Assembly: GCA_900319485.1 (NCBI GenBank)
Contig: ONOQ01000013.1
Location: 1 to 42,042 of the forward strand
Direction of reading: 5' to 3'
Length of the DNA: 42,042 bases
DNA from: an uncultured Bacteroidales bacterium
GTDB lineage: Bacteria > Bacteroidota > Bacteroidia > Bacteroidales > UBA932
Below the pieces are notes generated by a model. The model was not told the origin of the DNA. It was given only the letters and a program-made list of their open reading frames with translations, and did not search any database. Position 1 is the first letter of the stretch, and the number at the start of each line of letters is the position of its first letter. The translations under genes were made by a program, and so were the position numbers. Positions 33,672 to 41,749 of the stretch are shown in pieces.

Positions 33672-34019
33672 ATGGAAAAGAAGAAAGTACCTCAGAACAC
33701 CGTGACCCGCGACATCAAGAACCTTGCGGCTCCCACAGGAAACATCTATGAATCAGTAGTTATCCTCTACAAGAGGGCAAACCAGATAGCATCGGCGGAA
33801 AAGAAGGAACTGATGAAAAAACTTGAAGAGTTCCGCAACGACCGCGACACTATGGAGGAAGTCTTTGAGAACAAGGAGCAGATTGAAATCTCCAAGTACT
33901 ACGAGCGCCAGCCCAAACCGGACCTGGTAGCAATCTCAGAGTTCGAGAACGGAGACCTCTACTACCGCGAGGCCGGTGAGGAGGAAACCCACGACATCAA
34001 GCCCGTAGAAGAAGAGTAA
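33672..34019 (+). CDS. rpoZ: DNA-directed RNA polymerase subunit omega (Rpb6-like)
   Basis: 115-residue protein matching the Bacteroidota omega/Rpb6 family that helps assemble RNA polymerase. It begins with TVTRDIKNLAAPTGNIYESVVILYKRANQIA, the conserved helix that clamps the beta' subunit, and ends in an acidic tail (EEETHDIKPVEEE). It lies between bamD and recN and is 2 bp from recN. Confidence 0.88.
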   Translation: MEKKKVPQNTVTRDIKNLAAPTGNIYESVVILYKRANQIASAEKKELMKKLEEFRNDRDTMEEVFENKEQIEISKYYERQPKPDLVAISEFENGDLYYREAGEEETHDIKPVEEE

Positions 34020-34021
34020 TA

Positions 34022-35614
34022 ATGCTCAGGGCCCTATCCGTCTCCAACTACATTCTGATAGGCTCTCTGGAACTTGAGTTTCCGGAGGGTCTTGTCATTA
34101 TAAGCGGAGAAACCGGAGCGGGAAAAAGTATCCTCCTGGGTGCTCTGAGCCTTGTTTTAGGCGCCAAGGCCGATTCCGGTATGGTTGGCTCCCACGGGGA
34201 GAACTGCGTTGTTGAGGCTGAGTTCAGCGTGGACGCTGCGCTCCGGAAAGTCCTTGAGGAAAAGGACATTCCCGTGGAGGGAGATTCGCTTATCCTTAGG
34301 CGTGTTGTTTCCAAGAGCGGCCGGTCCCGCAGTTTTGCGGGGGATGAGCCTGTTTCGGTAGGGGATCTTCAGGAGATATCGGCCCTTCTTATTGACATCC
34401 ATTCCCAGCACCAGACGCTGCGGCTGCAGGACCCGCGGTTCCGGACGGAGGTCCTGGACCTTTACGGCGGCACGGTGGAACTTAGGGAACGCACGGCGGC
34501 GGCGCAGCAGGCGCTTAATGCCGCAACGCGTTCTCTTGAAGAACTTCGTGAGAAAAAGGCTCTGGCGCTTAGGGATCAGGAGTACAATCACTCCCGCTGG
34601 CAGAGGCTGGAGGAAGCCCGTCTTGTCCCCGGAGAACTGGAGGATCTGGAGGCGGAGCAGAAGGCCCTTGCGCACGCGGAAGAAATTAAGGAAAAACTCT
34701 CCGAGGCTTATGAGTTAGTTTCAAATTTGAAACTTAAAGATGCCTCCAGGATACTTGAGAGGGCATCGGCATATATTCCGCACCTTGAGGAACTGGCTGG
34801 CCGGCTGGAGAGCGCACGCATAGAAATAGAAGACATTGAGGCGGAGGTAGAGAGCCTTGGAGCGCGTACGGAGGCATCACCGGAAAGGCTGCAGGCCGTG
34901 GAGGAAAGGCTGTCACTTCTTTACTCACTGATGCAGAAATACGGAGTCTCTTCCGTGCAGGAACTTGCCGCGGAAAGGGACCGCCTGAAGGCGCTTGTCA
35001 TGAGCACTGAGACAATTGAGGAAGATGAGGCGGCGCTGGAGGCGGAGGTGTCATCGGCCAGGAAGGCGTATGCCGGGCTTTTGAAAGAGTTGTTTGAAAA
35101 GCGTACCGCCGCTGCGGGGCCGTTTGCATCGGCCATTCAGGAGCAATTACGCTACCTTGAACTTGACCACGCCGCATTTGAAGTGAAGGTGGGGGAGAGC
35201 AGCGTGGATTTCCTTTTCTCTTCTACCGGCAGGGCGCCCCAGGACGTTGCCAAGGCGGCTTCCGGAGGCGAACTTTCCCGCATTATGCTAAGCCTCAAGG
35301 CCCATATGGCGCGGCTTACGCATATGCCAACGCTGGTTTTTGATGAGATTGACACCGGAGTTTCTGGATCGGCCGCAGATAAAATGGGCTCCCTGGTGTG
35401 CTCCATGGGCGCTTCCATGCAGGTTTTTGCAATTACGCACCTTCCGCAGGTGGCGGCTAAGGGAAACGCGCATTACCTTGTTTCAAAATCGGCCGATGTA
35501 ACTTCCGTGAAGGCTCTTGACGCCGATGGCCGCGTGCAGGAGATTGCCCGTATGCTTTCCGGCTCCGTGATTACCCCGGAAGCCATTGCCAACGCTAAGT
35601 CACTTCTTAAATAA
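34022..35614 (+). CDS. recN: DNA repair protein RecN
   Basis: SMC-like ATPase acting in double-strand break repair. The 530-residue protein has the Walker A motif GETGAGKS at 29-36, a central helical section likely forming a short coiled coil (for example LEELREKKALALRDQEYNH), the ABC signature GGELSRIMLSLK, and Walker B with LVFDEIDTGVSG. Length is normal (about 550). The stop TAA shares its last base with the start of the Fur-family gene. Confidence 0.96.
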   Translation: MLRALSVSNYILIGSLELEFPEGLVIISGETGAGKSILLGALSLVLGAKADSGMVGSHGENCVVEAEFSVDAALRKVLEEKDIPVEGDSLILRRVVSKSGRSRSFAGDEPVSVGDLQEISALLIDIHSQHQTLRLQDPRFRTEVLDLYGGTVELRERTAAAQQALNAATRSLEELREKKALALRDQEYNHSRWQRLEEARLVPGELEDLEAEQKALAHAEEIKEKLSEAYELVSNLKLKDASRILERASAYIPHLEELAGRLESARIEIEDIEAEVESLGARTEASPERLQAVEERLSLLYSLMQKYGVSSVQELAAERDRLKALVMSTETIEEDEAALEAEVSSARKAYAGLLKELFEKRTAAAGPFASAIQEQLRYLELDHAAFEVKVGESSVDFLFSSTGRAPQDVAKAASGGELSRIMLSLKAHMARLTHMPTLVFDEIDTGVSGSAADKMGSLVCSMGASMQVFAITHLPQVAAKGNAHYLVSKSADVTSVKALDADGRVQEIARMLSGSVITPEAIANAKSLLK

Positions 35615-36063
35615 TGGCAGTAAAACCCCAGAAAGGCGTCCGCAGCGTTGAAGAGTTCAAGACGCAACTTCACCGGCACGGCCTCAAGGCCACGCGCCCC
35701 AGGATTGCCGTGCACACGGTGATGATGGACCTGGTCCACGCATCGCCTGACCAGGTTGTGGAAAGGTTCCGTGAAGCCGGCGTGAAAGTTACCGTGGCTT
35801 CCGTGTACAATATCCTCTCTGAACTGTCTGACAACCACATCTATGCCCGCAGGCTTTCCGCTGCCGGGAAGATGTTCTTTGATGCCATCCCTGAGTCACA
35901 CGTCCACCTCTACGACCGTGAGAACCACACTTATAGGGATGTTGTGGACGAGGAATTATCGGCCATAGTGGAGGAGCATCTTGGCCGCCGCAAGTTCAAA
36001 GGCTACTCCATCGAGGACATAGACATCCAGTTTGTGGTCCGTCCCACTAAACGTAAAAAATAG
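35614..36063 (+). CDS. Fur-family transcriptional regulator without cysteines
   Basis: 149-residue protein with a winged helix N-terminus (HRHGLKATRPRIAVHTVMMD, then VTVASVYNILSEL, typical of Fur/PerR) and a C-terminal dimerisation domain with the HVHLYDRENHTY motif. No cysteine occurs anywhere, so it lacks the CxxC structural zinc site of many Fur and PerR proteins. The metal it senses cannot be told from sequence. It overlaps recN by one base. A gdhA promoter overlaps its 3' end. Confidence 0.88.
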   Translation: MAVKPQKGVRSVEEFKTQLHRHGLKATRPRIAVHTVMMDLVHASPDQVVERFREAGVKVTVASVYNILSELSDNHIYARRLSAAGKMFFDAIPESHVHLYDRENHTYRDVVDEELSAIVEEHLGRRKFKGYSIEDIDIQFVVRPTKRKK

Positions 36064-36094
36064 TTGGGAAAATGCTTTTTCTTGTGTAAATTTG
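36063..36094 (+). promoter_or_regulatory. Promoter of gdhA
   Basis: GTTG (36063-36066), 20-bp spacer, TAAATTTG (36087-36094): good -7 and near-consensus -33. The -33 overlaps the stop of the Fur-family gene; the leader is about 28 nt. Confidence 0.7.
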
Positions 36095-36128
36095 TAAGAC
36101 AAATTATAACACTTAATTAAAAACTGAT

Positions 36129-37472
36129 ATGAAAACAACGGACATTATGGCACGCCTTCAGGCCAAGTACCCCGGAGAGAAGGAGTATCTGCAGGCTGTT
36201 CAGGAAGTTCTGGAATCTATTGAGGATGTGTACAATCAGCATCCTGAGTTTGAGCAGGCAAAGATAGTTGAGCGTCTGGTGGAGCCGGACCGCATCTTCT
36301 CTTTCCGCGTTACTTGGATAGATGACCGCGGTGAGGTCCAGACCAACACCGGCTACAGGATCCAGTTCAACAGTGCTATCGGCCCTTACAAGGGCGGTCT
36401 CCGTTTCCATAGGGCCGTGACCCCTTCAATGCTAAAGTTCCTGGGCTTTGAACAGACCTTCAAAAACGCCCTCACAACCCTTCCTATGGGTGGCGCAAAG
36501 GGCGGCAGTGACTTTGACCCCGTGGGTAAGTCCAACGACGAGATCATGCGTTTCTGCCAGGCGTTCATGCTGGAACTTTGGAACTGTATCGGCCCGGATC
36601 AGGATATCCCTGCAGGTGATGTTGGCGTTGGCGGCCGTGAAATTGGCTACCTCTACGGAATGTACAAGAAACTGGCCCGCCAGTACAACACAGGTGTCCT
36701 TACCGGTAAGGGCGGCACCTGGGGCGGCTCCATTCTCAGGCCTGAGGCCACCGGCTTTGGCGCCCTCTATTTCACCCAGCACCTTCTCCAGAAGGCTGGC
36801 AAGGATATCAAGGGTTGCCGCGTGGCTCTCTCCGGCTTTGGTAACGTTGCCTGGGGCGCCGCAACTAAGGCCCGCGAACTTGGCGCAAAGGTTGTTGCCA
36901 TCAGTGGCCCTGACGGCGTATGCGAAATCCCCGGCGGCATTACCCCGGAAATGATTGACTATATGCTGGTTATGCGTGCCTCCAACCGCAACAAGGTGGA
37001 GGATATGGCAACTAAGTTCCCGGAACTTGCCAAGTTCACTCCTGGCAAGAAGTCCTGGAGCATCCCCGTGGACATCGCCCTCCCTTGCGCCTTCCAGAAT
37101 GAACTTTCTGAGGATGATGCAAAAGAACTGAAGGCCAACGGCTGCTGGTGCTGCTGCGAGGTCTCCAATATGGGCTGCCAGCCCGGAGCCATCCACTTCT
37201 TCCAGCACAACGGCATCCTCTTCGCCCCCGGCAAGGCCGTGAACGCAGGCGGTGTGGCCACTTCCGGCCTGGAAATGACCCAGAACGCAGAGCACATCTC
37301 CTGGAGCGGCGCAGAGGTTGATGAGAAACTCCACTTCATCATGAAGTCCATCCACGAGCAGTGCGTGAAGTACGGCACCCAGCCTGACGGCAGCGTAGAC
37401 TACGTCAAGGGCGCAAACATCGCCGGCTTCATGAAGGTTGCTACCGCCATGCTGGAGCAAGGGACGATCTAA
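36129..37472 (+). CDS. gdhA: Glutamate dehydrogenase (hexameric, probably NADP-specific)
   Basis: Interconverts glutamate and 2-oxoglutarate plus ammonia. The 447 residues match the hexameric GDH50 type. Substrate-binding PYKGGLRFH, the catalytic-lysine motif TLPMGGAKGGSDFDP and the nucleotide-binding ALSGFGNVAWGAATKARELGA are all intact. NADP use is inferred from similarity to the 447-450-aa biosynthetic enzymes rather than from a single residue. It has its own promoter and is followed by a family 2 hairpin. Confidence 0.96.
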   Translation: MKTTDIMARLQAKYPGEKEYLQAVQEVLESIEDVYNQHPEFEQAKIVERLVEPDRIFSFRVTWIDDRGEVQTNTGYRIQFNSAIGPYKGGLRFHRAVTPSMLKFLGFEQTFKNALTTLPMGGAKGGSDFDPVGKSNDEIMRFCQAFMLELWNCIGPDQDIPAGDVGVGGREIGYLYGMYKKLARQYNTGVLTGKGGTWGGSILRPEATGFGALYFTQHLLQKAGKDIKGCRVALSGFGNVAWGAATKARELGAKVVAISGPDGVCEIPGGITPEMIDYMLVMRASNRNKVEDMATKFPELAKFTPGKKSWSIPVDIALPCAFQNELSEDDAKELKANGCWCCCEVSNMGCQPGAIHFFQHNGILFAPGKAVNAGGVATSGLEMTQNAEHISWSGAEVDEKLHFIMKSIHEQCVKYGTQPDGSVDYVKGANIAGFMKVATAMLEQGTI

Positions 37473-37482
37473 TCGGCCCGCG

Positions 37483-37567
37483 CTGGCGCGTAAATAACTG
37501 ACTCTCAGCGAATTGCTTCTAGTCGGGTGCACTTCCAGGTGCACCCGACTTTGCGTAAGTGGCTGGG
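37483..37567. repeat. Family 2 palindromic repeat, copy 2 (downstream of gdhA)
   Basis: Begins with CTGGCG just after the gdhA stop; the centre is a perfect 12-bp hairpin AGTCGGGTGCAC-TTCCAG-GTGCACCCGACT (37521-37550). The right end is less well defined than in copy 1. Same orientation relative to the upstream gene as copy 1 has to upp; probably acts at the gdhA 3' end. Confidence 0.78.
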
Positions 37568-37589
37568 GGAGAGGGGGTTGCGGGGCAGT

Positions 37590-37621
37590 ATTGTTTATGC
37601 CATTGAAAATGCGTAAATTTG
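37590..37621 (+). promoter_or_regulatory. Promoter of the M49-like/DASS/porin operon
   Basis: ATTG (37590-37593), 20-bp spacer, TAAATTTG (37614-37621); leader of about 22 nt to the ATG at 37650. Closely similar to the gdhA promoter. Confidence 0.68.
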
Positions 37622-37649
37622 TAAGCTAAATAAAACATAAACCATCTTT

Positions 37650-39161
37650 ATGAGAAAGCTCATTGCAGCGCTTGCTGTTATAGCGGCGGTGGCCACGGTC
37701 TCCTCCTGCGGGGGAGGACGCACAAAGGCGGCCCGTCTGCTGGAAAACTATGCGCTGGTAACAATCCCCGCACCGGATCTTTCCGGCATCACAGATAATG
37801 GAAAGGAGGTACTGAACCTCTACAGATTTGCCGCAGATCAGGCCGATGCAATCTACTGGAAGCAGAATTTCGGCCCTAAATCCACCTTCGACGGCCTTCA
37901 GGATTCCGCAGAGAAAGAGTTCGCATACGTGAACTACGGCCCCTGGAACCGCATAGACGGAGAACCCTTCATCTACGGATACGGCAAGAAGCCCCTGGGC
38001 GCAAAGTTCTATCCGGCCGATATGACGGAGGAAGAGTTCCGCGCCCTGAAGGATCCCGCAAAGGAAAGCCCCTACACCATTATCCGCAGGAAGGAAGACC
38101 GCACCCTTGAGGTTGTGTGGTACCACGATGCCTACGCAGAGGAAGTCCGCAAGATATCAGACCTTCTGAAGGCTGCGGCCGATATTACCATCAAGGAAAG
38201 CGTCCGGGAATACCTCCTTGCAAAGGCAGAGGACGTTCTCACTGACAACTATATGGCCAGCGAGCGTGCCTGGGAGCAGATGACAGACAGCAAGATGGAC
38301 CTTGTGATCGGCCCCAATGAAGCAATTGACGACGAACTTTACGGCATCAAGGCTTCCTACGGCGCATACGTGCTCCTGAAGAACGAGGAACGCACAAACC
38401 TCATCAAGGAGGTGTGCGCATATGTTCCCGGCCTGGACCCGGAGTTTAGCTCAAAGGTGTATGCCTGCGACGTGATCTATTACGGAGGCTATCCCAACGC
38501 TGGTTACAAGAACATAGGCTGCAACGTTTCCGGCAACCGCGCCATCATTTTCGGCAATATTATCAGGGAGAAGTACAACCGCACCGTCTTCCCGGCCGGA
38601 ATGCTCCTCTTTGAAGGCGACGACCGCGCTCATCTTGACGCCAACGCCTTCTGGTGGGGCATTGTGTTCCGTGAGATTGCAAAGAACCTGGTGGAAAGAA
38701 ACCACGCCCTGGGGAACGAAGCTCTCACGTTTGAGAAAGCGGAGGCTAATGTCCTTGGAGCGCTTCTGGCTGCCCAGTTGGTGGATGAGAACCGCATCAG
38801 CGCCCTCATCACAAAGCGTGACATCCTTGCCACATTCATCGCAAACACCATCCGTTCCACGCGCTTTGGTTTTGCCGATGCAACCGGCCGCGCAAACCTC
38901 ATAGTGTATAACTACCTCACTGAGGAGGGCGCAATCACCCGCAAGGTTTCCGGAAAATACAAGATTGATTATGCCAAGACAGTTGAGGCCCTCCAGGCTC
39001 TCAGCGATGCCATTAAAGGCATCCAGGCCAGCGGAGACTATGATGCCGCCGTGGAGTTTGCAGGCACATACGCATTTGTGCCCCAGGCCATCCAGCAGGA
39101 CGTAGTGAACCTGGAACTGGAAAAAATCCCCGTAGACATACGTTTTGAATACGAAAAATAA
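37650..39161 (+). CDS. Peptidase M49 (dipeptidyl peptidase III)-like lipoprotein lacking the zinc motif
   Basis: 503-residue lipoprotein (lipobox SSC, C20). Several segments match Bacteroidota M49-like proteins: NYGPWNRIDGEPFIYGYGKKPLGAKFYP, DMTEEEF, SPYTIIRR, and VIGPNEAIDDELYGIKASY (equivalent of the family GPiEtYeDgLfGyKAaF). Where the family has the HExxxH/HExxGH zinc motif, this one reads AFWWGIVFREIAKNLV (REIAK at 341-345), so both histidines are missing. The later EEAKAD-type segment survives only as EKAEAN (362-367). It is probably a non-catalytic descendant, perhaps ligand-binding. Its operon partners are a DASS transporter and a porin. Confidence 0.7.
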   Translation: MRKLIAALAVIAAVATVSSCGGGRTKAARLLENYALVTIPAPDLSGITDNGKEVLNLYRFAADQADAIYWKQNFGPKSTFDGLQDSAEKEFAYVNYGPWNRIDGEPFIYGYGKKPLGAKFYPADMTEEEFRALKDPAKESPYTIIRRKEDRTLEVVWYHDAYAEEVRKISDLLKAAADITIKESVREYLLAKAEDVLTDNYMASERAWEQMTDSKMDLVIGPNEAIDDELYGIKASYGAYVLLKNEERTNLIKEVCAYVPGLDPEFSSKVYACDVIYYGGYPNAGYKNIGCNVSGNRAIIFGNIIREKYNRTVFPAGMLLFEGDDRAHLDANAFWWGIVFREIAKNLVERNHALGNEALTFEKAEANVLGALLAAQLVDENRISALITKRDILATFIANTIRSTRFGFADATGRANLIVYNYLTEEGAITRKVSGKYKIDYAKTVEALQALSDAIKGIQASGDYDAAVEFAGTYAFVPQAIQQDVVNLELEKIPVDIRFEYEK

Positions 39162-39170
39162 AAGATAGAA

Positions 39171-40616
39171 ATGGAAAAGAAATTCAACGCAAAAATGTGG
39201 GTGTTCCTGCCCCTGGTGCTCATCATTTTCATTTTCCTCTGGGCCGTTCCCACAAGTTTCTTCGGGATTGAGGCCCTCACCGTGGTACAGCAGAGGGTGA
39301 TTGCCCTGTTTGTGTTTGCAGCCCTTATGTGGATATTTGAGATTATCCCCAACTGGGCCACATCCCTGATGGTGATTGTGATTGCGCTGCTTACGGTGTC
39401 AAACAAGGGTATCGGCCTTTTCTGCAATCCCCAGTACGGCACCCTGGTGCCCTACGGCCGCATTATGAGTTCTATGGCCGATCCCGTGGTGATGCTGTTC
39501 CTGGGCGGCTTTGTGCTGGCAATCATGGCAGAGAAATACGGCCTTGACGTGACGCTGGCCCGCGCCCTTCTGAAACTCTTCGGCACCAAGCCCGAGATAG
39601 TTCTGCTGGGCTTCCTCATCATGATTTCCATCTTCTCCATGTTCATGAGTAATACCGCCACCGCCGCAATGATGCTGGCCCTTCTCACCCCGGTGCTTTC
39701 AAAATTACCGGCCGATGACAAGGGAAAGATAGGCCTTGCCCTGAGTATCCCCGTGGCGGCAAACCTTGGAGGTATTGGAACGCCTATCGGCACTCCTCCC
39801 AACGCTACCGCAAAGGGTGCTCTGGAGCAGGCCGGCATTGACGTTTCATTTGGCGAATGGTGCGTCCATATGATCCCTTACGTTATCATTATGATTGTGA
39901 TTGCGTGGATTGTCCTCCGCATCATGTTCCCCTTCAAGACAAAGAAACTTGTACTTGAGATACCGGAGAGTAAACAAAAGAAAGACTGGAAGTTAGTGGT
40001 GGTGTGGATTACCTTTGTGGGGACCATCCTCCTTTGGGCAACCGAGCAACTTACCCACATCAATTCCAACATTGTGGCTCTCATTCCGCTTGGCGTTTTC
40101 ACCGCAACGGGCCTCTTTGGAAAGAATGAGATCAAGGAGATCAACTGGACGGTGCTGTGGCTTGTAGCCGGCGGCTTCTGCCTTGGATACTGCCTGCAGG
40201 ATACCGGCCTTGCAAAGGTCCTTATACAGGCCATTCCGTTTGGAAGCATGAGCGTTGTGGTGGTACTTATCATCGCGGGCCTTGTGTGCTACTTCCTCAG
40301 TAACTTCATCTCAAACTCCGCTACGGCAGCCCTTCTTATCCCTATCCTTATTGTGGTTGCCAACGGTATGGCAGACCCTGAAGCCGCAAACAACGCGCAG
40401 TTCCTTGCAATGGGCGGCACCAGCGCAATGATCATCTTCATTGCGGTTTGCGCATCAATCGCAATGCTGTTCCCTATTTCCACGCCGCCTAATGCCATTG
40501 CCTCCTCCACCGGTATGGTAGAGACCAAGGATATGACCAAGGTAGGCCTTGTGATGGGCCTCGTGGGCTTTGTGCTTGGCTACTTCTGGCTTACTAAACT
40601 TTTCCCGTTTGCATAA
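39171..40616 (+). CDS. DASS (SLC13/INDY) family dicarboxylate:sodium symporter
   Basis: 481-residue polytopic inner-membrane transporter. The two conserved SNT/SNS motifs that bind the carboxylate are S160-N-T162 (FMSNTATAAMM) and S381-N-S383 (FISNSATAALL), and GIGTPIGTPPNA plus ISTPPNAIASSTG are typical re-entrant hairpin ends. Substrate is probably C4 dicarboxylate such as succinate, although sulfate or phosphate relatives exist. It lies 9 bp after the M49-like gene and 1 bp before the porin gene. Confidence 0.92.
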   Translation: MEKKFNAKMWVFLPLVLIIFIFLWAVPTSFFGIEALTVVQQRVIALFVFAALMWIFEIIPNWATSLMVIVIALLTVSNKGIGLFCNPQYGTLVPYGRIMSSMADPVVMLFLGGFVLAIMAEKYGLDVTLARALLKLFGTKPEIVLLGFLIMISIFSMFMSNTATAAMMLALLTPVLSKLPADDKGKIGLALSIPVAANLGGIGTPIGTPPNATAKGALEQAGIDVSFGEWCVHMIPYVIIMIVIAWIVLRIMFPFKTKKLVLEIPESKQKKDWKLVVVWITFVGTILLWATEQLTHINSNIVALIPLGVFTATGLFGKNEIKEINWTVLWLVAGGFCLGYCLQDTGLAKVLIQAIPFGSMSVVVVLIIAGLVCYFLSNFISNSATAALLIPILIVVANGMADPEAANNAQFLAMGGTSAMIIFIAVCASIAMLFPISTPPNAIASSTGMVETKDMTKVGLVMGLVGFVLGYFWLTKLFPFA

Positions 40617-40617
40617 T

Positions 40618-41661
40618 ATGAAAAAACTTATTCTCATAGCAGCGGCACTGATGGTAACGGTCAGTGCATTTGCTCAAGGGGAGGACAACACCCCCAAGTA
40701 CAGTTACAAACAGACCGGCTTTGCCAGCGTTCCCAAAGTGGGAGGCTACATCATTGGAGGTTACAAGTACAGTGACCTTGCAACCGCAAACGGCGGCCCC
40801 GGTTTCAACTGCAGGCTTATCCGTCTCTATGTAGACGGCAGCATCTTCAATGACTTCAAGTACCGCATCCAGTTCCAGGCCAACGGAACCAGCCCTCACG
40901 TGAAGGATTTCTTCATTGAGTGGGCTCATTGGAAAGAGTTCTCAATAAAGATGGGCCAGTTCAAACGCGCATTCACCTTCGAGAACCCTATGAACCCCTG
41001 GGACGTGGGCGTGGGAGATTTCTCACTCCTGGTACAGAAGTTCGCAGGTATGGGAGACCGTCTTGGAGAAGCCAATATGGGCGGCCGTGACGTTGGTATC
41101 CAGATTCAGGGTGACCTTTTCCCCATAGGTGAGAAGAAGTACAGACTCCTGCACTATCAGTTAGGCGTTTACAACGGCCAGGGCATCAACGTAACGGACG
41201 TTAACCGCGCAAAGGATATCATAGGTACCATCCAGTTCCAGCCCATTCCTGGCCTGTTTATTGGCGCCTTTGGCTGGACCGGTTACTGGAGAAATGCAGA
41301 AGGCACAGACCTCAAGCGTGAACGCATCAGCGCCGGCCTTAAGTACGACTACGACAACTGGACCGTACGCGCCGAATACGCAACCGCAATTGGCGGTGAG
41401 GTTCAGGAGAGCGGTGCGGCCGATGCCTTCTATGTTACCGTGGGCGTTCCCGTCCTCCCTTGGCTCAAGGTTTACGCCAAGTGGGACGAGTTCCGCGCAG
41501 CAGGCACTCCGGAGTCTGCCCACGACCTTATTTCCGCCTGCCTTAACTTCCGCCTTCACAAGAATCTAAACTTCCAGGTGGAATACAGATATCATAACAA
41601 TAAAGTCCTGACAAATCCTCAATACAATGAGGTGTGGCTTATGGGATATATCAGATTCTAA
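40618..41661 (+). CDS. Porin-like outer membrane protein (phosphate-selective porin O/P type)
   Basis: 347-residue protein with a signal peptide (MKKLILIAAALMVTVSAFAQ) and a beta-rich mature part of alternating aromatic strands ending in NEVWLMGYIRF with terminal Phe, as in outer-membrane barrels. Segments such as KYRIQFQANGTSPHVKDFFIEW and KMGQFKRAFTFENPMNPWD resemble OprO/OprP-family porins. In context it may admit the substrate of the DASS transporter. ATG 40618 is chosen because it gives the signal peptide; an upstream in-frame start lies inside the DASS gene. Confidence 0.85.
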   Translation: MKKLILIAAALMVTVSAFAQGEDNTPKYSYKQTGFASVPKVGGYIIGGYKYSDLATANGGPGFNCRLIRLYVDGSIFNDFKYRIQFQANGTSPHVKDFFIEWAHWKEFSIKMGQFKRAFTFENPMNPWDVGVGDFSLLVQKFAGMGDRLGEANMGGRDVGIQIQGDLFPIGEKKYRLLHYQLGVYNGQGINVTDVNRAKDIIGTIQFQPIPGLFIGAFGWTGYWRNAEGTDLKRERISAGLKYDYDNWTVRAEYATAIGGEVQESGAADAFYVTVGVPVLPWLKVYAKWDEFRAAGTPESAHDLISACLNFRLHKNLNFQVEYRYHNNKVLTNPQYNEVWLMGYIRF

Positions 41662-41720
41662 AACGGGGCTTCGGATTTAGTTTTTGAAACATCCGGTTGC
41701 AAATCTTTTAATTTTACAAT

Positions 41721-41749
41721 GGACCGTCTAAAAGACGGCCCATTTTTTT
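41721..41749 (+). terminator. Rho-independent terminator of the porin operon
   Basis: GGACCGTCT (41721-41729) pairs with AGACGGCCC (41733-41741) around an AAA loop with one mismatch, followed by A and seven T residues. It overlaps the 3' end of the partial AT-rich gene on the other strand. Confidence 0.85.

Noticed and set aside
36432-37544. 370-codon open frame on minus, opposite gdhA
   Set aside because: It is a mirror of the gdhA codon pattern, runs into the downstream hairpin region, and shows no family motif.
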